DNA of 64,000 bases, taken from the NCBI RefSeq assembly GCF_024213375.1, contig NZ_JANAVJ010000008.1, forward strand, positions 1 through 64,000, given 5' to 3'. Shown here in pieces: positions 32,918 through 42,380 of this stretch (position 1 is its first letter; each line of letters begins with the position of its first letter). Position numbers and translations under genes: made by a program. Under the pieces are notes generated by a model. The model was not told the origin of the DNA and made no database searches. It saw only the letters and a program-made list of their open reading frames with translations. The stretch is from Paenibacillus sp. MZ04-78.2 (lineage in GTDB: Bacteria > Bacillota > Bacilli > Paenibacillales > NBRC-103111).

Positions 32918-34204
32918 TTAAGCCGTCGGCTTCAACGCATGCTTCGCCGTTTCTTTGACCGTAGCGGCGTAAGCTAATCCTTTTTGCTTATCGTATTGGC
33001 CCTCCCACTTGGACATGACCACCGCGGCAAGCGAGTTGCCAAGGACGTTAACGACCGTGCGGGCCATGTCGAGAAGGCGGTCGACCCCGGCAATGAAAGC
33101 GAGTCCTTCAACCGGAATCCCCACTGAACCGAGCGTCGCAAGCAGAACAACGAACGAAACTCCCGGCACGCCGGCGATGCCTTTGGACGTCACCATCAGC
33201 ACGAGCATCAACGTAATCTGCGAGCTGATCGGCATGTGGATACCGTACATCTGGGCGATGAACAGCGCGGCAAGCGCCTGATATAAGGTCGACCCGTCGA
33301 GATTGAACGAATAGCCGGTCGGGACGACAAACGACGTAATCGCTTTAGGACAACCGAACTTTTCCATCTTCTCCATCACTTTCGGCATCACCGATTCGGA
33401 GCTGGCCGTGGAGTAGGCGAGAATGATTTCATCCTTAAGCAGCTTGATGATCGTCCAAATGCTGGTGCCGGATAGTTTGGCGATGGTCCCGAGCACGATG
33501 AAAATAAAGAACAGCATGCTGGCATATACGACAAGGATGAGCTTGCCAAGCGGAATTAGCGAGTCTACGCCGAATTTGGCCACCGTAACGCCGATCAAGG
33601 CGAATACCCCGAACGGTGCGAACCTCATCACTTGATTCGTGACCCAGAACATCGTGTCGGCAACGCCATGGAAGAAACTAAGCACCGGTTTGCCGCGTTC
33701 TCCGATGGCCGCCACGCCAAGTCCGAACATGACGGAGAAGAAAATGATCGCGAGCATATCGCCGTTCATCAAAGATTCGAAGATGTTTTTCGGTACGATG
33801 TTCACAAAGGTGCTGGCGATGCTATGGCTTGCTTTCTCTGCCGTATCGACATACGTCTTGATATCGGTTTTCGCAAGAGACGACATATCGATACCGGCGC
33901 CCGGCTTGAAGATGTTGGCAAACAGCAGACCGACGATAATAGCAATGGTGGTAACGATTTCAAAATACAAAATCGTTTTACCGCCGAGCCTGCCCAGCTT
34001 CTTGATATCTCCTACCCCGGCGATGCCGACAATAAGCGAAGAGATGACGATCGGCACGACGATCATTTTGATCAAACGGATGAAGATGTCCCCCACCGGC
34101 TTCAGGTAGGTCTCGACGGCGGGATTCCCGTAAAAGATGGCTCCGACGGCGATCCCAAGCGTCAAACCGATCACGATTTGCAGAGCCAATCCGAATTTTT
34201 TCAT
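32918..34204 (-). CDS. Dicarboxylate/amino acid:cation symporter (glutamate type)
   Basis: This encodes 428 residues from the ATG at 34204 behind GAGGAGG. It belongs to the DAACS (GltP/GltT/DctA) family. The Ser-rich re-entrant loop is STASSES, the substrate/cation motif is NLDGSTLYQ, and the second loop is GIAGVPGVSF. About eight membrane segments are expected. The family couples glutamate, aspartate or dicarboxylate uptake to Na+ or H+. It is divergent from a GlnK/GlnL-type two-component system, which probably controls it, and a catabolite-response-like site lies 25 bp upstream of its start. Confidence 0.92.
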   Translation of the reverse strand: MKKFGLALQIVIGLTLGIAVGAIFYGNPAVETYLKPVGDIFIRLIKMIVVPIVISSLIVGIAGVGDIKKLGRLGGKTILYFEIVTTIAIIVGLLFANIFKPGAGIDMSSLAKTDIKTYVDTAEKASHSIASTFVNIVPKNIFESLMNGDMLAIIFFSVMFGLGVAAIGERGKPVLSFFHGVADTMFWVTNQVMRFAPFGVFALIGVTVAKFGVDSLIPLGKLILVVYASMLFFIFIVLGTIAKLSGTSIWTIIKLLKDEIILAYSTASSESVMPKVMEKMEKFGCPKAITSFVVPTGYSFNLDGSTLYQALAALFIAQMYGIHMPISSQITLMLVLMVTSKGIAGVPGVSFVVLLATLGSVGIPVEGLAFIAGVDRLLDMARTVVNVLGNSLAAVVMSKWEGQYDKQKGLAYAATVKETAKHALKPTA

Positions 34205-34228
34205 GTCAGTTTCCTCCTCTTTTGCTAC

Positions 34229-34242
34229 TAAAAGCGCTTCCA
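34229..34242. promoter_or_regulatory. Candidate cre (CcpA) site
   Basis: TAAAAGCGCTTCCA differs from the cre palindrome TGAAAGCGCTTTCA at two positions. It is located upstream of the symporter and close to the divergent sensor-kinase gene, so it could repress either under good carbon supply. Confidence 0.5.
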
Positions 34243-34329
34243 AATTAGGGGCGTCTGTGAAATAATAGGTTTGAATATTATCATATGGACCGTCTACACT
34301 AAACTACAAAAACCTACAATTGCGAGTTG

Positions 34330-35628
34330 ATGCGAATTTTGAAACAGGCTGTCTCTTGGCAAAACCGCCTGCTCCCGCTTGCCCTTGTCGCCATTTTCGT
34401 GCCGCTGGCCGCTGAGCTGAAATTTTATCCGTTCTCGGACACGTTCCGCGTCGGCATGGGGCCTCCCGTGCTTTTTTTCAGTTTGCTGTGGCTTCGCGGG
34501 TTAACGCCGCTGGCGGCAGGATTCGTAACCGGCCTCAGCGTACCGGCCTTTCGGATCGGACTGGATGCGCTGGGTGGGGCGGCGCTTGAAGCTTCGTTCT
34601 ATCAGCATGTTCCTGCGTTCTTCTTCTATTTCTCTTTCGGGGCCTTGTTCGCCGCCGCGCAGGTCAACAAGCACCGCCAAAGTCCGCTGCTGATCGGGCT
34701 GATCGGCATGGGATTGGAGATCGGCTCCAATGCGGCGGAGCTGTTTTTTCGCTATTCGCTTCCTGGCCGCACGATCATTGTGCGCGAGCTGGAGCAAATT
34801 ATCGTGATCGCCGTGTTCCGAAGCTCATTCGTCCTTGCAATCTTCAACATCATCCAGCTTCGACAGGTGCATGCGCTGCGGGAGCGGGAGCGGCTGGAGA
34901 ACGAGCATCGGCTGATGCTGATCTCGATGCTGTATGAGGAATCGGTGCATTTGCAAAAAACACTGCAGCAGGCCGAGCAGATCACCCGCTCGTCCTACGA
35001 ACTGTACCGGGAGCTGAAGGACGCAGCCGAGCCCGATTTTGCCCGGCAAGCGTTAGGCATCGCCGGACAGGTGCATGAGATCAAGAAGGACAACCAGCGT
35101 ATCTACGCCGGGCTGTCGCAGCTCATTACAAGCGAGCAGCGGGCCGATTTCGGCCTGGCGGAAGAGCTTGGCGGCGTGGTGGTCCGCTCGAACGAAAAAT
35201 ACGCCCGCCTGCACGGCAAATCGATCCGCATTGCGTTAATTGTCGAAGGGGGACATCCCCCTTATCACGCCTACACGCTGCTGTCGCTGCTGAACAATCT
35301 CGTCTCGAACGCCGTAGAAGCGATTGCGAAGGACGGGGTTATCGAGGTCGTCATCGACCGCACGGACGAGCGGACGACGGAGCTGCGCGTCCGGGACGAC
35401 GGCCCGGGCATTCCGGAGCATTCGCGGGATATCGTTTTTCATCCCGGCTATACGACCAAATACGATGCTTCCGGTGTTCCGTCAACGGGCATCGGCCTCT
35501 CCTACGTGCAGCAAACGGTGGAGCGGCTCGGCGGAACGATCACAATTCAGGAAGGAATCGATGGAAAAGGAACGGAATTTATCATACAATTGCCGTTAGC
35601 AAGTTTAACGACGAATAAGGACGGGTGA
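34330..35628 (+). CDS. glnK: GlnK-type sensor histidine kinase
   Basis: This encodes 432 residues. Five or six hydrophobic segments in the first 180 residues form a membrane sensor domain. A coiled-coil, SpoOB-type dimerisation helix follows with the phosphoacceptor in VHEIKKDNQRI, then the ATPase domain with SLLNNLVSNAVEAI (N box), VRDDGPGIP and STGIGLSYVQQ. The layout and the YcbB-type partner regulator match B. subtilis GlnK (YcbA), which senses glutamine and controls glutaminase and glutamine transport genes. Here the neighbour is a glutamate-type symporter. The start has no strong ribosome-binding site; a TTG codon just before is the alternative. Confidence 0.8.
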   Translation: MRILKQAVSWQNRLLPLALVAIFVPLAAELKFYPFSDTFRVGMGPPVLFFSLLWLRGLTPLAAGFVTGLSVPAFRIGLDALGGAALEASFYQHVPAFFFYFSFGALFAAAQVNKHRQSPLLIGLIGMGLEIGSNAAELFFRYSLPGRTIIVRELEQIIVIAVFRSSFVLAIFNIIQLRQVHALRERERLENEHRLMLISMLYEESVHLQKTLQQAEQITRSSYELYRELKDAAEPDFARQALGIAGQVHEIKKDNQRIYAGLSQLITSEQRADFGLAEELGGVVVRSNEKYARLHGKSIRIALIVEGGHPPYHAYTLLSLLNNLVSNAVEAIAKDGVIEVVIDRTDERTTELRVRDDGPGIPEHSRDIVFHPGYTTKYDASGVPSTGIGLSYVQQTVERLGGTITIQEGIDGKGTEFIIQLPLASLTTNKDG

Positions 35629-35635
35629 ACAAGGA

Positions 35636-36574
35636 GTGCGATTTTTTATAACCGATGACGACCCGGCGGTACGTCGCATGCTGGCGCAGCTGATCGAAGA
35701 CGAAGACCTTGGCGAGGTGGCCGGCGAGGCCGCGGACGGGGCGGATGTGGATGCCGGACTGCTGGCGGTCACGCGCACCGATATTTGGCTCATCGACCTG
35801 CTGATGCCGATGCGGGACGGCATCGAGACGGTGCGGGAGATCGCCCCGGCGTTTCCCGGCAAAATCATCATGCTGTCGCAGGTCGAATCGAAGGACATGA
35901 TCGGCGAGGCCTACGCCTTAGGCGTCGAATATTACATAACGAAGCCAATTAACCGGCTGGAGGTACTGTCGGTCATCCGCAAGGTCGAGGAGCGGATGCG
36001 ACTTGCACGGTCCATTCAGAACATTCGCCAGTCGCTGCTCGGACTGGACGAAGGCGGCTTAGGGAAGCCTGCGGCCCCGCGCGAGCAGGAACGCAGTTCT
36101 GCCGGAATCGGCGCGGCGGGCCGCTATTTATTCTCGGAGCTCGGCATCACCGGGGAAATCGGCTGCAAAGATTTGCTGACGATGCTGCACATTTTAGCCG
36201 AGCATGACGATGCCGCTTCAGGCCACCGCGATTTCCCCCAGCTGCGGGAGCTGTTCCGCGCAGCGGCCGTGCGCAAGCTGGGCGATAAGGCGGACGAAGT
36301 AGTGATCAAGAAAGAAATCAAAGCATCCGAGCAACGGTTGCGCCGGGCGATTCATCAAGCGTTGAGCCATTTGGCTTCGCTCGGATTGACGGATTATGCG
36401 AATATCAAGTTCGAAAATTACGCATCGAAGTTTTTTGATTTTATGGAGGTTCGCAAGCGGATGCTGGAGCTGGAGGACGAAAGCGTGGGTGCCGTCTCGC
36501 AAGTGCGAATCAACGTCAAGAAATTCATTCAGGTACTTTATTTGGAAGCCAAACAACACATGCGGGAACATTGA
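35636..36574 (+). CDS. glnL: GlnL-type response regulator (YcbB domain)
   Basis: This encodes 312 residues. The receiver domain (about 1-120) has FFITDDDPAVRR, phosphoacceptor Asp in IWLIDLLMPMRDG and Lys in ITKPINRLE. The C-terminal YcbB domain (about 150-305) contains FSELGITGEIGCKDLLTML, LRRAIHQALSHLASLGLTDY and SQVRINVKKFIQVLYLEA. This domain combination is specific to GlnL-type regulators. The GTG start is seven bases after the kinase stop, with the Shine-Dalgarno sequence unusually close, which suggests coupling to glnK translation. Confidence 0.85.
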   Translation: MRFFITDDDPAVRRMLAQLIEDEDLGEVAGEAADGADVDAGLLAVTRTDIWLIDLLMPMRDGIETVREIAPAFPGKIIMLSQVESKDMIGEAYALGVEYYITKPINRLEVLSVIRKVEERMRLARSIQNIRQSLLGLDEGGLGKPAAPREQERSSAGIGAAGRYLFSELGITGEIGCKDLLTMLHILAEHDDAASGHRDFPQLRELFRAAAVRKLGDKADEVVIKKEIKASEQRLRRAIHQALSHLASLGLTDYANIKFENYASKFFDFMEVRKRMLELEDESVGAVSQVRINVKKFIQVLYLEAKQHMREH

Positions 36575-36585
36575 ATGAAGAAATA

Positions 36586-36636
36586 AAGGGCTCTCCCCAG
36601 ATCGGTATCGGACCAAGTGGGAGAGCCCCTTTTTTT
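36586..36636. terminator. Terminator between glnL and ykfC
   Basis: AAAGGGCTCTCCCCA (36586-36600) pairs with TGGGAGAGCCCCTTT, followed by T7 for the plus strand. The mirror side gives a weaker T-tract for the convergent ykf operon. Confidence 0.88.
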
Positions 36637-36648
36637 CGGGTAATCATT

Positions 36649-37572
36649 TTACCAATATCTTCTGGAAATGCAATGCTCCTTCGCCAGCTTGTAGCCGTCC
36701 AGTTCCACTAGCTCGATGCACCCTTCGGAATCGGGAGAATGGAGCATCCGGTTCTCTCCCGCATACATTCCGACATGATGCACGCGCCCCTTGCCTTCTT
36801 CGTAGGCAAAGAAGAGCAGATCCCCCGGTTCCAGACGGTCCCGCTCCACCATTCGCCCCTGAACGGCTTGATCGGAAGCGTCCCGTGGAATGAGCATGCC
36901 TTGCGATTTGTGCATACTGTAAGCAAAGCCGGAGCAGTCGTAGCCGAAGGAAGACATGCCTCCCCAGAGATAAGGCAGACCGATAAACCGCATCCCCTGC
37001 CGGACCAGCCGCTGGCCCGTATGCTCTTCTTCCGTGCCGGACGATGCCAGCGGACTACCGGCGATCCGCACCTGCTCCTTCGGCAAGAAGCCCGTTCCGT
37101 GCGGAGTATCCACCACAACGCCGTCGTTCGTCTCTTCGATGACGGGCAGCCGGGTCAGGAAGCTCAGCTCGATCTCGGCTTTTGGCGAACGGAGGGTCAA
37201 CCGCGCCCGGGGAGCGCTCACTTCCGCCCATCGGTCAGCGGCGGCTTCCGCGCTTGTTTCCGTTAGTTGCCGCCTTGGCACCCATCCGGGATAGCCTGCT
37301 CCCTCCTTCCGGGTGCTTTGCTCGGGAATGAACACCTTGACCCACTCGCCGCTTTCTTCGGCAACGACCGCCTCGGTTCCGTACAGCATTTGCGTCTGAA
37401 TCCGATTGGCGCCGTACAAATCCAGCTTATCCTTAACGGTCATAGCTCCTAGCCATTCCGTTATGGCCGCCGGATGGCGCAGCGCCGGTTCGTCCAGCGG
37501 ACGCGGGGAATCGGGAGACGTCCATACGGTGGCGACAGACACCGCCGCTCTCACTCGCTTCGGTCTGCTCAT
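36649..37572 (-). CDS. ykfC: YkfC-type NlpC/P60 endopeptidase
   Basis: This encodes 307 residues, with no signal peptide, so it acts in the cytoplasm. Two SH3-like domains (about 20-180) precede the NlpC/P60 catalytic domain with Cys in YDCSGFAYSM, His in VHHVGMYAG and a third polar residue in HSPDSEGC. YkfC hydrolyses gamma-D-glutamyl bonds of murein peptides that carry a free N-terminal L-Ala. The start overlaps the ykfB stop (ATGA). It is the last gene of the dpp-ykf operon, as the order dppABCDE-ykfABC implies; B. subtilis additionally has ykfD, which is not found here. Confidence 0.92.
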   Translation of the reverse strand: MSRPKRVRAAVSVATVWTSPDSPRPLDEPALRHPAAITEWLGAMTVKDKLDLYGANRIQTQMLYGTEAVVAEESGEWVKVFIPEQSTRKEGAGYPGWVPRRQLTETSAEAAADRWAEVSAPRARLTLRSPKAEIELSFLTRLPVIEETNDGVVVDTPHGTGFLPKEQVRIAGSPLASSGTEEEHTGQRLVRQGMRFIGLPYLWGGMSSFGYDCSGFAYSMHKSQGMLIPRDASDQAVQGRMVERDRLEPGDLLFFAYEEGKGRVHHVGMYAGENRMLHSPDSEGCIELVELDGYKLAKEHCISRRYW

Positions 37573-38672
37573 GATACGGCCCCCTTCCCGTCCTGACAGC
37601 GTACGTTCCGGATGCCGAGTCCGGCCTCGTCCGGAAACGTCATCACCCGCCCGTCGTATCGGACGCCGCCATCGACAAGATCGTGAAGCATCATCAGCGG
37701 CGCATCGAAATCGAAGCGGGTAATGTTCTTTTTACTCGCCGCAAAATGAGCCGCCGCCGACACCGCAAGACGGGATTCGATCATGCTGCCCACCATGCAT
37801 TCCACGCCGTACTCCTCCGCAATTTGGTTGATGATTTGCGCCTTGTAGATTCCGCCTGACTTCATCAGCTTGATATTGATCAGATCGGCCGCGCGCCGGT
37901 GCAGCACTTCAAACGCCTGAACCGGGGAGAACACGCTTTCGTCCGCCATAATGAGCGTTTCGACTGCATCCGTTACGGCCTTCAAGCCAGCGATATCTCC
38001 GGCCTTCACCGGCTGCTCCACAAGCTCGATATTGAGGCCCATGTCTTCCATCTGCCGGATCGATTTGACCGCGTCCTTCACCTGCCAGCCTTGGTTCGCA
38101 TCCAGCCTGATTTTGACCCGGTCGCCTACGCGGCTGCGGATTTCTTTGATCCGTTCGATATCTTCGCTTATCTCGTCCTTCCCTACCTTGATCTTCAGGA
38201 CGTCGAACCCGGATTCCACATAGCGGGCCGCATCCTCGCCCATTTCTTTCGGCGAATTGACGCTGACGGTAAAGTCCGTCTCGATCCGGTCCTTATAGCC
38301 TCCGAGAAATTGATACAGCGGCACCCCGCAGGCCTGTGCCACCAGGTCGTAGACCGCCATATCGACCGCGGCTTTGCCGCTGCTGCACCCGACCATCGCC
38401 TGATGGACGGATTGAATGATTTGTTCATAGGCCAGCAGACTTTTGCCGATTAGCAGCGGTGTGAACGTATGGACAATGGCGGATTCGATGCTCTCCAAGC
38501 TGTCCCCCGTAATCACAATCGTAGCCGGCGCTTCGCCCCAGCCGACCCGGCCATCGTCCGCCGTGATCCGAACCAGGACGGATTCCGCTTGAAATACGGT
38601 CCGCAGCGCGGTTTTGAACGGTTTGACGAGCGGGGTGGACTGGCGCATGACGTCTATTCTTTGAATTTGCAT
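37569..38672 (-). CDS. ykfB: L-Ala-D/L-Glu epimerase
   Basis: This encodes 367 residues of the enolase superfamily. Catalytic lysines are in LKIKVGK and INIKLMKSGG; metal ligands are Asp in RLDANQGW, Glu in LVEQPV and Asp in MADESVF; the dipeptide-binding DxD is in FDFDAPL. It interconverts L-Ala-D-Glu and L-Ala-L-Glu, so that murein dipeptides become ordinary peptides. ATG follows AAGGAGG, 21 bp after ykfA, and the gene overlaps ykfC by four bases. It is in the cytoplasm. Confidence 0.94.
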   Translation of the reverse strand: MQIQRIDVMRQSTPLVKPFKTALRTVFQAESVLVRITADDGRVGWGEAPATIVITGDSLESIESAIVHTFTPLLIGKSLLAYEQIIQSVHQAMVGCSSGKAAVDMAVYDLVAQACGVPLYQFLGGYKDRIETDFTVSVNSPKEMGEDAARYVESGFDVLKIKVGKDEISEDIERIKEIRSRVGDRVKIRLDANQGWQVKDAVKSIRQMEDMGLNIELVEQPVKAGDIAGLKAVTDAVETLIMADESVFSPVQAFEVLHRRAADLINIKLMKSGGIYKAQIINQIAEEYGVECMVGSMIESRLAVSAAAHFAASKKNITRFDFDAPLMMLHDLVDGGVRYDGRVMTFPDEAGLGIRNVRCQDGKGAVS

Positions 38673-38693
38673 CCAGGGTGCCTCCTTACGCTT

Positions 38694-39623
38694 CTACTCT
38701 ACAGCCGGTTCGATAAGCTCCAGCTTCTTTTGGGCGGTATTCATCCTCGCCTCTATGCCTAACGGCACGGCGATGTTCGGCGAGCAATGACCGATTTTAA
38801 ACCCTGCGAGCGCGGGTCTCCCTGCCTGAACGAGATGATGCCGGATGACCTGCTCCAACGTTAGGGAATTTTTGTACTTGTTCGGCTCGCAGTTGTGAAA
38901 ATCGCAGACGAGAATTCCCGACGCATCGGCCAGCTTTCCGGCCTGCCGCAGCTGGTTCAACATCCGGTCGACGCGGTACGGCTCCTCGTCAATCTCTTCT
39001 ATAAACAAAATACGTCCGCGGGTATCCAATTCATACGGCGTCCCGAGCGTGCTGACAAGCAGGGTCAAATTGCCTCCGACCAGCGGACCGTACGCTTCCC
39101 CCTCCACCAGAGCATAAAGCGGCGAGACGTCGTCCGTGTAGACAACCGGCTTCGGGTGAAACAGCTGCTCAAAGCCCTGCAAGGTTAGCGGATGGACAGA
39201 CTCCTCGGCAAGACAGGTCAGCATAGGACCGTGAAACGTGACGAGCCCCGACCGGTTTCCGATAGCGGTGTGGAGGAACGTAATGTCGCTGTAGCCCCAG
39301 AAAACTTTTGGGTTATTGCGGATGCCGTCGTAATCCAGCCTGTCGGCTATTCGTCCCGACCCGTATCCGCCGCGCGCGCATACGATAGCCCGAATGTCCG
39401 GGTCCGCGAACATCGCGTTCAGCTCCGCCGCCCGCTCCTCGTCCGTCCCCGCCAAATAACCGTACTGGCTGGACAGCGTGCTGCCGAAGCGGACGTTCAG
39501 GCCCATCCGCTTCAAAGTACCGGCCCCCCGCTCGATTCTGCTCCGGTCGCCCTGGCTGGCCGGGGCCGTAATGCCTACCGTATCGCCTGCGGCGAGACGC
39601 GGAGGTTTGATGCGCTTGCGCAT
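38694..39623 (-). CDS. ykfA: LD-carboxypeptidase (S66), operon member
   Basis: This encodes 309 residues. S66 triad: Ser in WGYSDITFL, Glu in LFIEEIDEEP, His in KIGHCSPN. LAAGDTVGITAPAS is the typical start. It trims D-Ala from murein tetrapeptides taken up by the Dpp transporter before YkfB and YkfC act. ATG follows GGGGGAAGG. It lies 43 bp after dppE and 21 bp before ykfB. A paralog outside the operon lies at 17957-18889. Confidence 0.92.
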   Translation of the reverse strand: MRKRIKPPRLAAGDTVGITAPASQGDRSRIERGAGTLKRMGLNVRFGSTLSSQYGYLAGTDEERAAELNAMFADPDIRAIVCARGGYGSGRIADRLDYDGIRNNPKVFWGYSDITFLHTAIGNRSGLVTFHGPMLTCLAEESVHPLTLQGFEQLFHPKPVVYTDDVSPLYALVEGEAYGPLVGGNLTLLVSTLGTPYELDTRGRILFIEEIDEEPYRVDRMLNQLRQAGKLADASGILVCDFHNCEPNKYKNSLTLEQVIRHHLVQAGRPALAGFKIGHCSPNIAVPLGIEARMNTAQKKLELIEPAVE

Positions 39624-39666
39624 GGTACCTTCCCCCCTTCGGAATTCGCAAAGTGAATAGAGCCGT

Positions 39667-41283
39667 CTATTTCAAATCGGCCCATTTGAAGTCGATGTAG
39701 CCGTAGGCGTGCCGGACGACTCCTTCCAGCTTGTCGCTTTGCATATAAGCAGAGTTGAAAAAATAGAGCGGCATGATCGGCGCTTCATCGAGCAATATTT
39801 TCTCCGCTTCGTGCAGCAATTTGAACCGCTTGGCATTGTCCGGCTCGCTGTAGGCGTCCTGAATCAGCTTGTCGTACTGCGCGTTGCTCCAGCCGGTCCG
39901 GTTGTTCGGATTGCCGGTCTGAAAAATATCGAGGAAATTGATCGGATCGGCAAAATCCGGCAGCCATGACGAACGGGAAAATTGCAATTGCAGCTTCTTC
40001 TGCTCGGCCGTCAGCACCTTGCCTTCCTTGCTCTCGATTTTCACGTCGATGCCCAGGCTTTCTTTGAACATCGCTTGAGCCGCCTCGGCAATTTTCTGGT
40101 GCAGGTCGTTCGTGTTGTAGGTCAGCGTCACCTGCGGGAGCGTTTTGTAGCCAGCCTCGGCCATTCCTTTCTCCAGCAGCTTTTTCGCTTCTGCGGCGTC
40201 GAACTTCACCAGCTTTCCGCCGACCTTGCGGAAGTCGTCCCCTGCCGGATCTTTAAGACCGTACGAGACGAACCCGTCGGCCACCTTTTGCTTCTGCTTG
40301 ACGACGAGATCGACGATTTTCTGGCTGTCCACAGCCATCTGGAACGCTTTGCGGATGTTGACGTTATCGAACGGCGGCATCTTGGTGTTGAACCGGTAAA
40401 AATACGTCCCCGCCGAATCCTCCACCTTGACCTTGCCTTCCGCGAACAGCTTCTGGCTCAAATCGGCCGGAATGATGCCGTCAATATGCAGCCCTCCGCT
40501 CTGATACAGCTGATACTCCGTATTCGTGTCGTTGACCATTTTGAACGTAACGCCGTCCAGCCTGACGCTCGCCGCATCCCAGTACTGGTCGTTTTTAACC
40601 ATCTTCAGCTCGGAATCGTGCTTCCATTCGGTGATCTTGAACGGCCCGTTGCTTACGATCGTGGCGGCTTCGCTTGCCCATTTGTCGTTCTTCTCCACGG
40701 TGGCCTTATGCACCGGGAAAAATGCCGGGTTGGACACCATTCCGAGCAGCCACGGGGCCGGCTTGGTCAACACGACCTCCAGCGTCTTGTCGTCCGTCGC
40801 TTTAATTTTGACGCCGTCGGCCGGGCCTTTATCCGAATTGTACGCTTCGGCGCCTTCGATGACGTAAGCCAGCGGCGCGGCCGGGGAAGGCTTCTTCGGA
40901 TCGAGCATCCGCTTCCAGGCGAATTCGAAATCGGACGCCTTCACCGCGTCCCCGTTCGACCACTTGATGCCGTCCCTCAGTGTAAACGTATACTGCTTGC
41001 CGTCGGGACTCATCTTCCATTCCTTGGCCATCGCAGGCTCGGGGGATTGGCTTTTGCCAAGGCGCGTCAAGCCTTCCATGGCGTTGTTCAGGATGTCGTA
41101 CGACACCTGGTCGAACCCGACCGGCGGGTCCAGCGACGTAGGCTCCCGCAGATTGTTGTACAGCAAGATTTTGGCTTGCTTTTCGCTCCGGGCCGAGCCT
41201 GCCCCTTCTTTGCCGCTGCACCCTGCCAGCGCCGTGCCGGATAACAGGATGCAGCCGAGGAGTAAAGCCGTTCTTTTCTTCAT
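39667..41283 (-). CDS. dppE: Peptide-binding lipoprotein of the Dpp transporter
   Basis: This encodes 538 residues from the ATG at 41283 behind AAGGAGA. The lipoprotein signal ends in LAGC (Cys about 22). It belongs to the SBP_bac_5/OppA family: EPTSLDPPVGFDQVSYDILN near the N-terminus and DGIKWSNGDAVKASDFEFAW in the middle. It captures peptides outside the cell and hands them to DppBC. In this operon the substrates are expected to be dipeptides or murein peptides, the latter because of the linked ykf genes. Confidence 0.93.
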   Translation of the reverse strand: MKKRTALLLGCILLSGTALAGCSGKEGAGSARSEKQAKILLYNNLREPTSLDPPVGFDQVSYDILNNAMEGLTRLGKSQSPEPAMAKEWKMSPDGKQYTFTLRDGIKWSNGDAVKASDFEFAWKRMLDPKKPSPAAPLAYVIEGAEAYNSDKGPADGVKIKATDDKTLEVVLTKPAPWLLGMVSNPAFFPVHKATVEKNDKWASEAATIVSNGPFKITEWKHDSELKMVKNDQYWDAASVRLDGVTFKMVNDTNTEYQLYQSGGLHIDGIIPADLSQKLFAEGKVKVEDSAGTYFYRFNTKMPPFDNVNIRKAFQMAVDSQKIVDLVVKQKQKVADGFVSYGLKDPAGDDFRKVGGKLVKFDAAEAKKLLEKGMAEAGYKTLPQVTLTYNTNDLHQKIAEAAQAMFKESLGIDVKIESKEGKVLTAEQKKLQLQFSRSSWLPDFADPINFLDIFQTGNPNNRTGWSNAQYDKLIQDAYSEPDNAKRFKLLHEAEKILLDEAPIMPLYFFNSAYMQSDKLEGVVRHAYGYIDFKWADLK

Positions 41284-41319
41284 GCAGCGTCTCTCCTTCA
41301 CATTGTATGATACGATTCG

Positions 41320-42375
41320 CTAACCTATCGCCGATCGGATAAAAGTATTGGTGTCCGGCGGGTCAATCCGCTTGGCGCGCGTGTCCTGCAGCCAACAGGC
41401 AACGCCGTGCCCGCCGGGCAAGCAGGTCGTTTCCGGCTGGAAGTCGGCGCACACTTCCATGGCGTGAAGACACCGGGCTGCGAACGCGCAGCCTTTGGGC
41501 GGCGCGAACAGATCCGGCGGCGTCCCCGGAATCGAATGAAGCGGTGTGTTCCGGTCGCTATCCAGTCGCGGCATGGATGCGAGCAGCCCTTTCGTATAAG
41601 GATGCTGCGGATGCTGAAACACCTCGTCCACCGTGCCCGACTCGACTACCTTGCCGGCGTACATCACGTTCACGCGGTCCGCTATATTCGCCACCACGCC
41701 GAGGTCGTGGGTGATCATGATGATGGATACGCCGGTTTTACGCTGCAGCAGCTTGAACAGATCGAGAATCTGCGCCTGAATCGTCACGTCAAGCGCCGTA
41801 GTCGGTTCGTCGGCAATAAGCACCGACGGCTTGCCGACCGCCGCGATCGCGATCATGATGCGCTGTCTCATGCCGCCGCTAAACTGGTGCAGATGCTGCT
41901 TGAGCCGACTTTCCGGGTTGGAGATGCCGACCAGCTCCAGCATCTCTACCGCCTGCTTGCGGGCTTCGGACCGTGACAGCTTCTGATGGCGGATGATGCC
42001 CTCCATAATCTGCTCGCCGACGGTGATCGTCGGATTGAGCGCAGTCATCGCATCCTGGAAAATCATCGTGATGGCCGAGCCCCTGATCTCCCGCATCTGC
42101 TTTTCTGTCAGCCCAGTCAGCTCCCGTCCTTGAAACCGGATGCTGCCCTGCTTGATCTTCGAAGTTTGCGGGGGCAGCAGCCGCATCAAGCTGCGGGCGG
42201 TGACGCTTTTGCCGCAGCCGGATTCGCCTACGATGGCGAGCGTCTCGCCGCGGCGAAGCGTCAAGCTCACGCCGCGGACCGCCTGCACTTCGCCGCCGTA
42301 CGTGGCGAAGGAGACATGCAGGTCTTTCACTTCGAGCAGGACGTCCGAGGAAGACAATGAATCGGGTCCATTCAT
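41320..42375 (-). CDS. dppD: Dipeptide ABC transporter ATP-binding protein
   Basis: This encodes 351 residues. Walker A is GESGCGKSVT, the signature is FSGGMRQRI, Walker B is VLIADEPTTALD, and the C-terminal oligopeptide-transporter domain contains HPQHPYTKGLLASMPRLD and a Cys-rich GCAFAARCLHAMEVC cluster that could bind iron-sulfur or zinc as in related DppD/OppD proteins. ATG follows GAGGAGG. As in B. subtilis, only one ATPase gene is present in the operon, so it probably works as a homodimer. Confidence 0.93.
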   Translation of the reverse strand: MNGPDSLSSSDVLLEVKDLHVSFATYGGEVQAVRGVSLTLRRGETLAIVGESGCGKSVTARSLMRLLPPQTSKIKQGSIRFQGRELTGLTEKQMREIRGSAITMIFQDAMTALNPTITVGEQIMEGIIRHQKLSRSEARKQAVEMLELVGISNPESRLKQHLHQFSGGMRQRIMIAIAAVGKPSVLIADEPTTALDVTIQAQILDLFKLLQRKTGVSIIMITHDLGVVANIADRVNVMYAGKVVESGTVDEVFQHPQHPYTKGLLASMPRLDSDRNTPLHSIPGTPPDLFAPPKGCAFAARCLHAMEVCADFQPETTCLPGGHGVACWLQDTRAKRIDPPDTNTFIRSAIG

Positions 42376-42380
42376 GGAGC

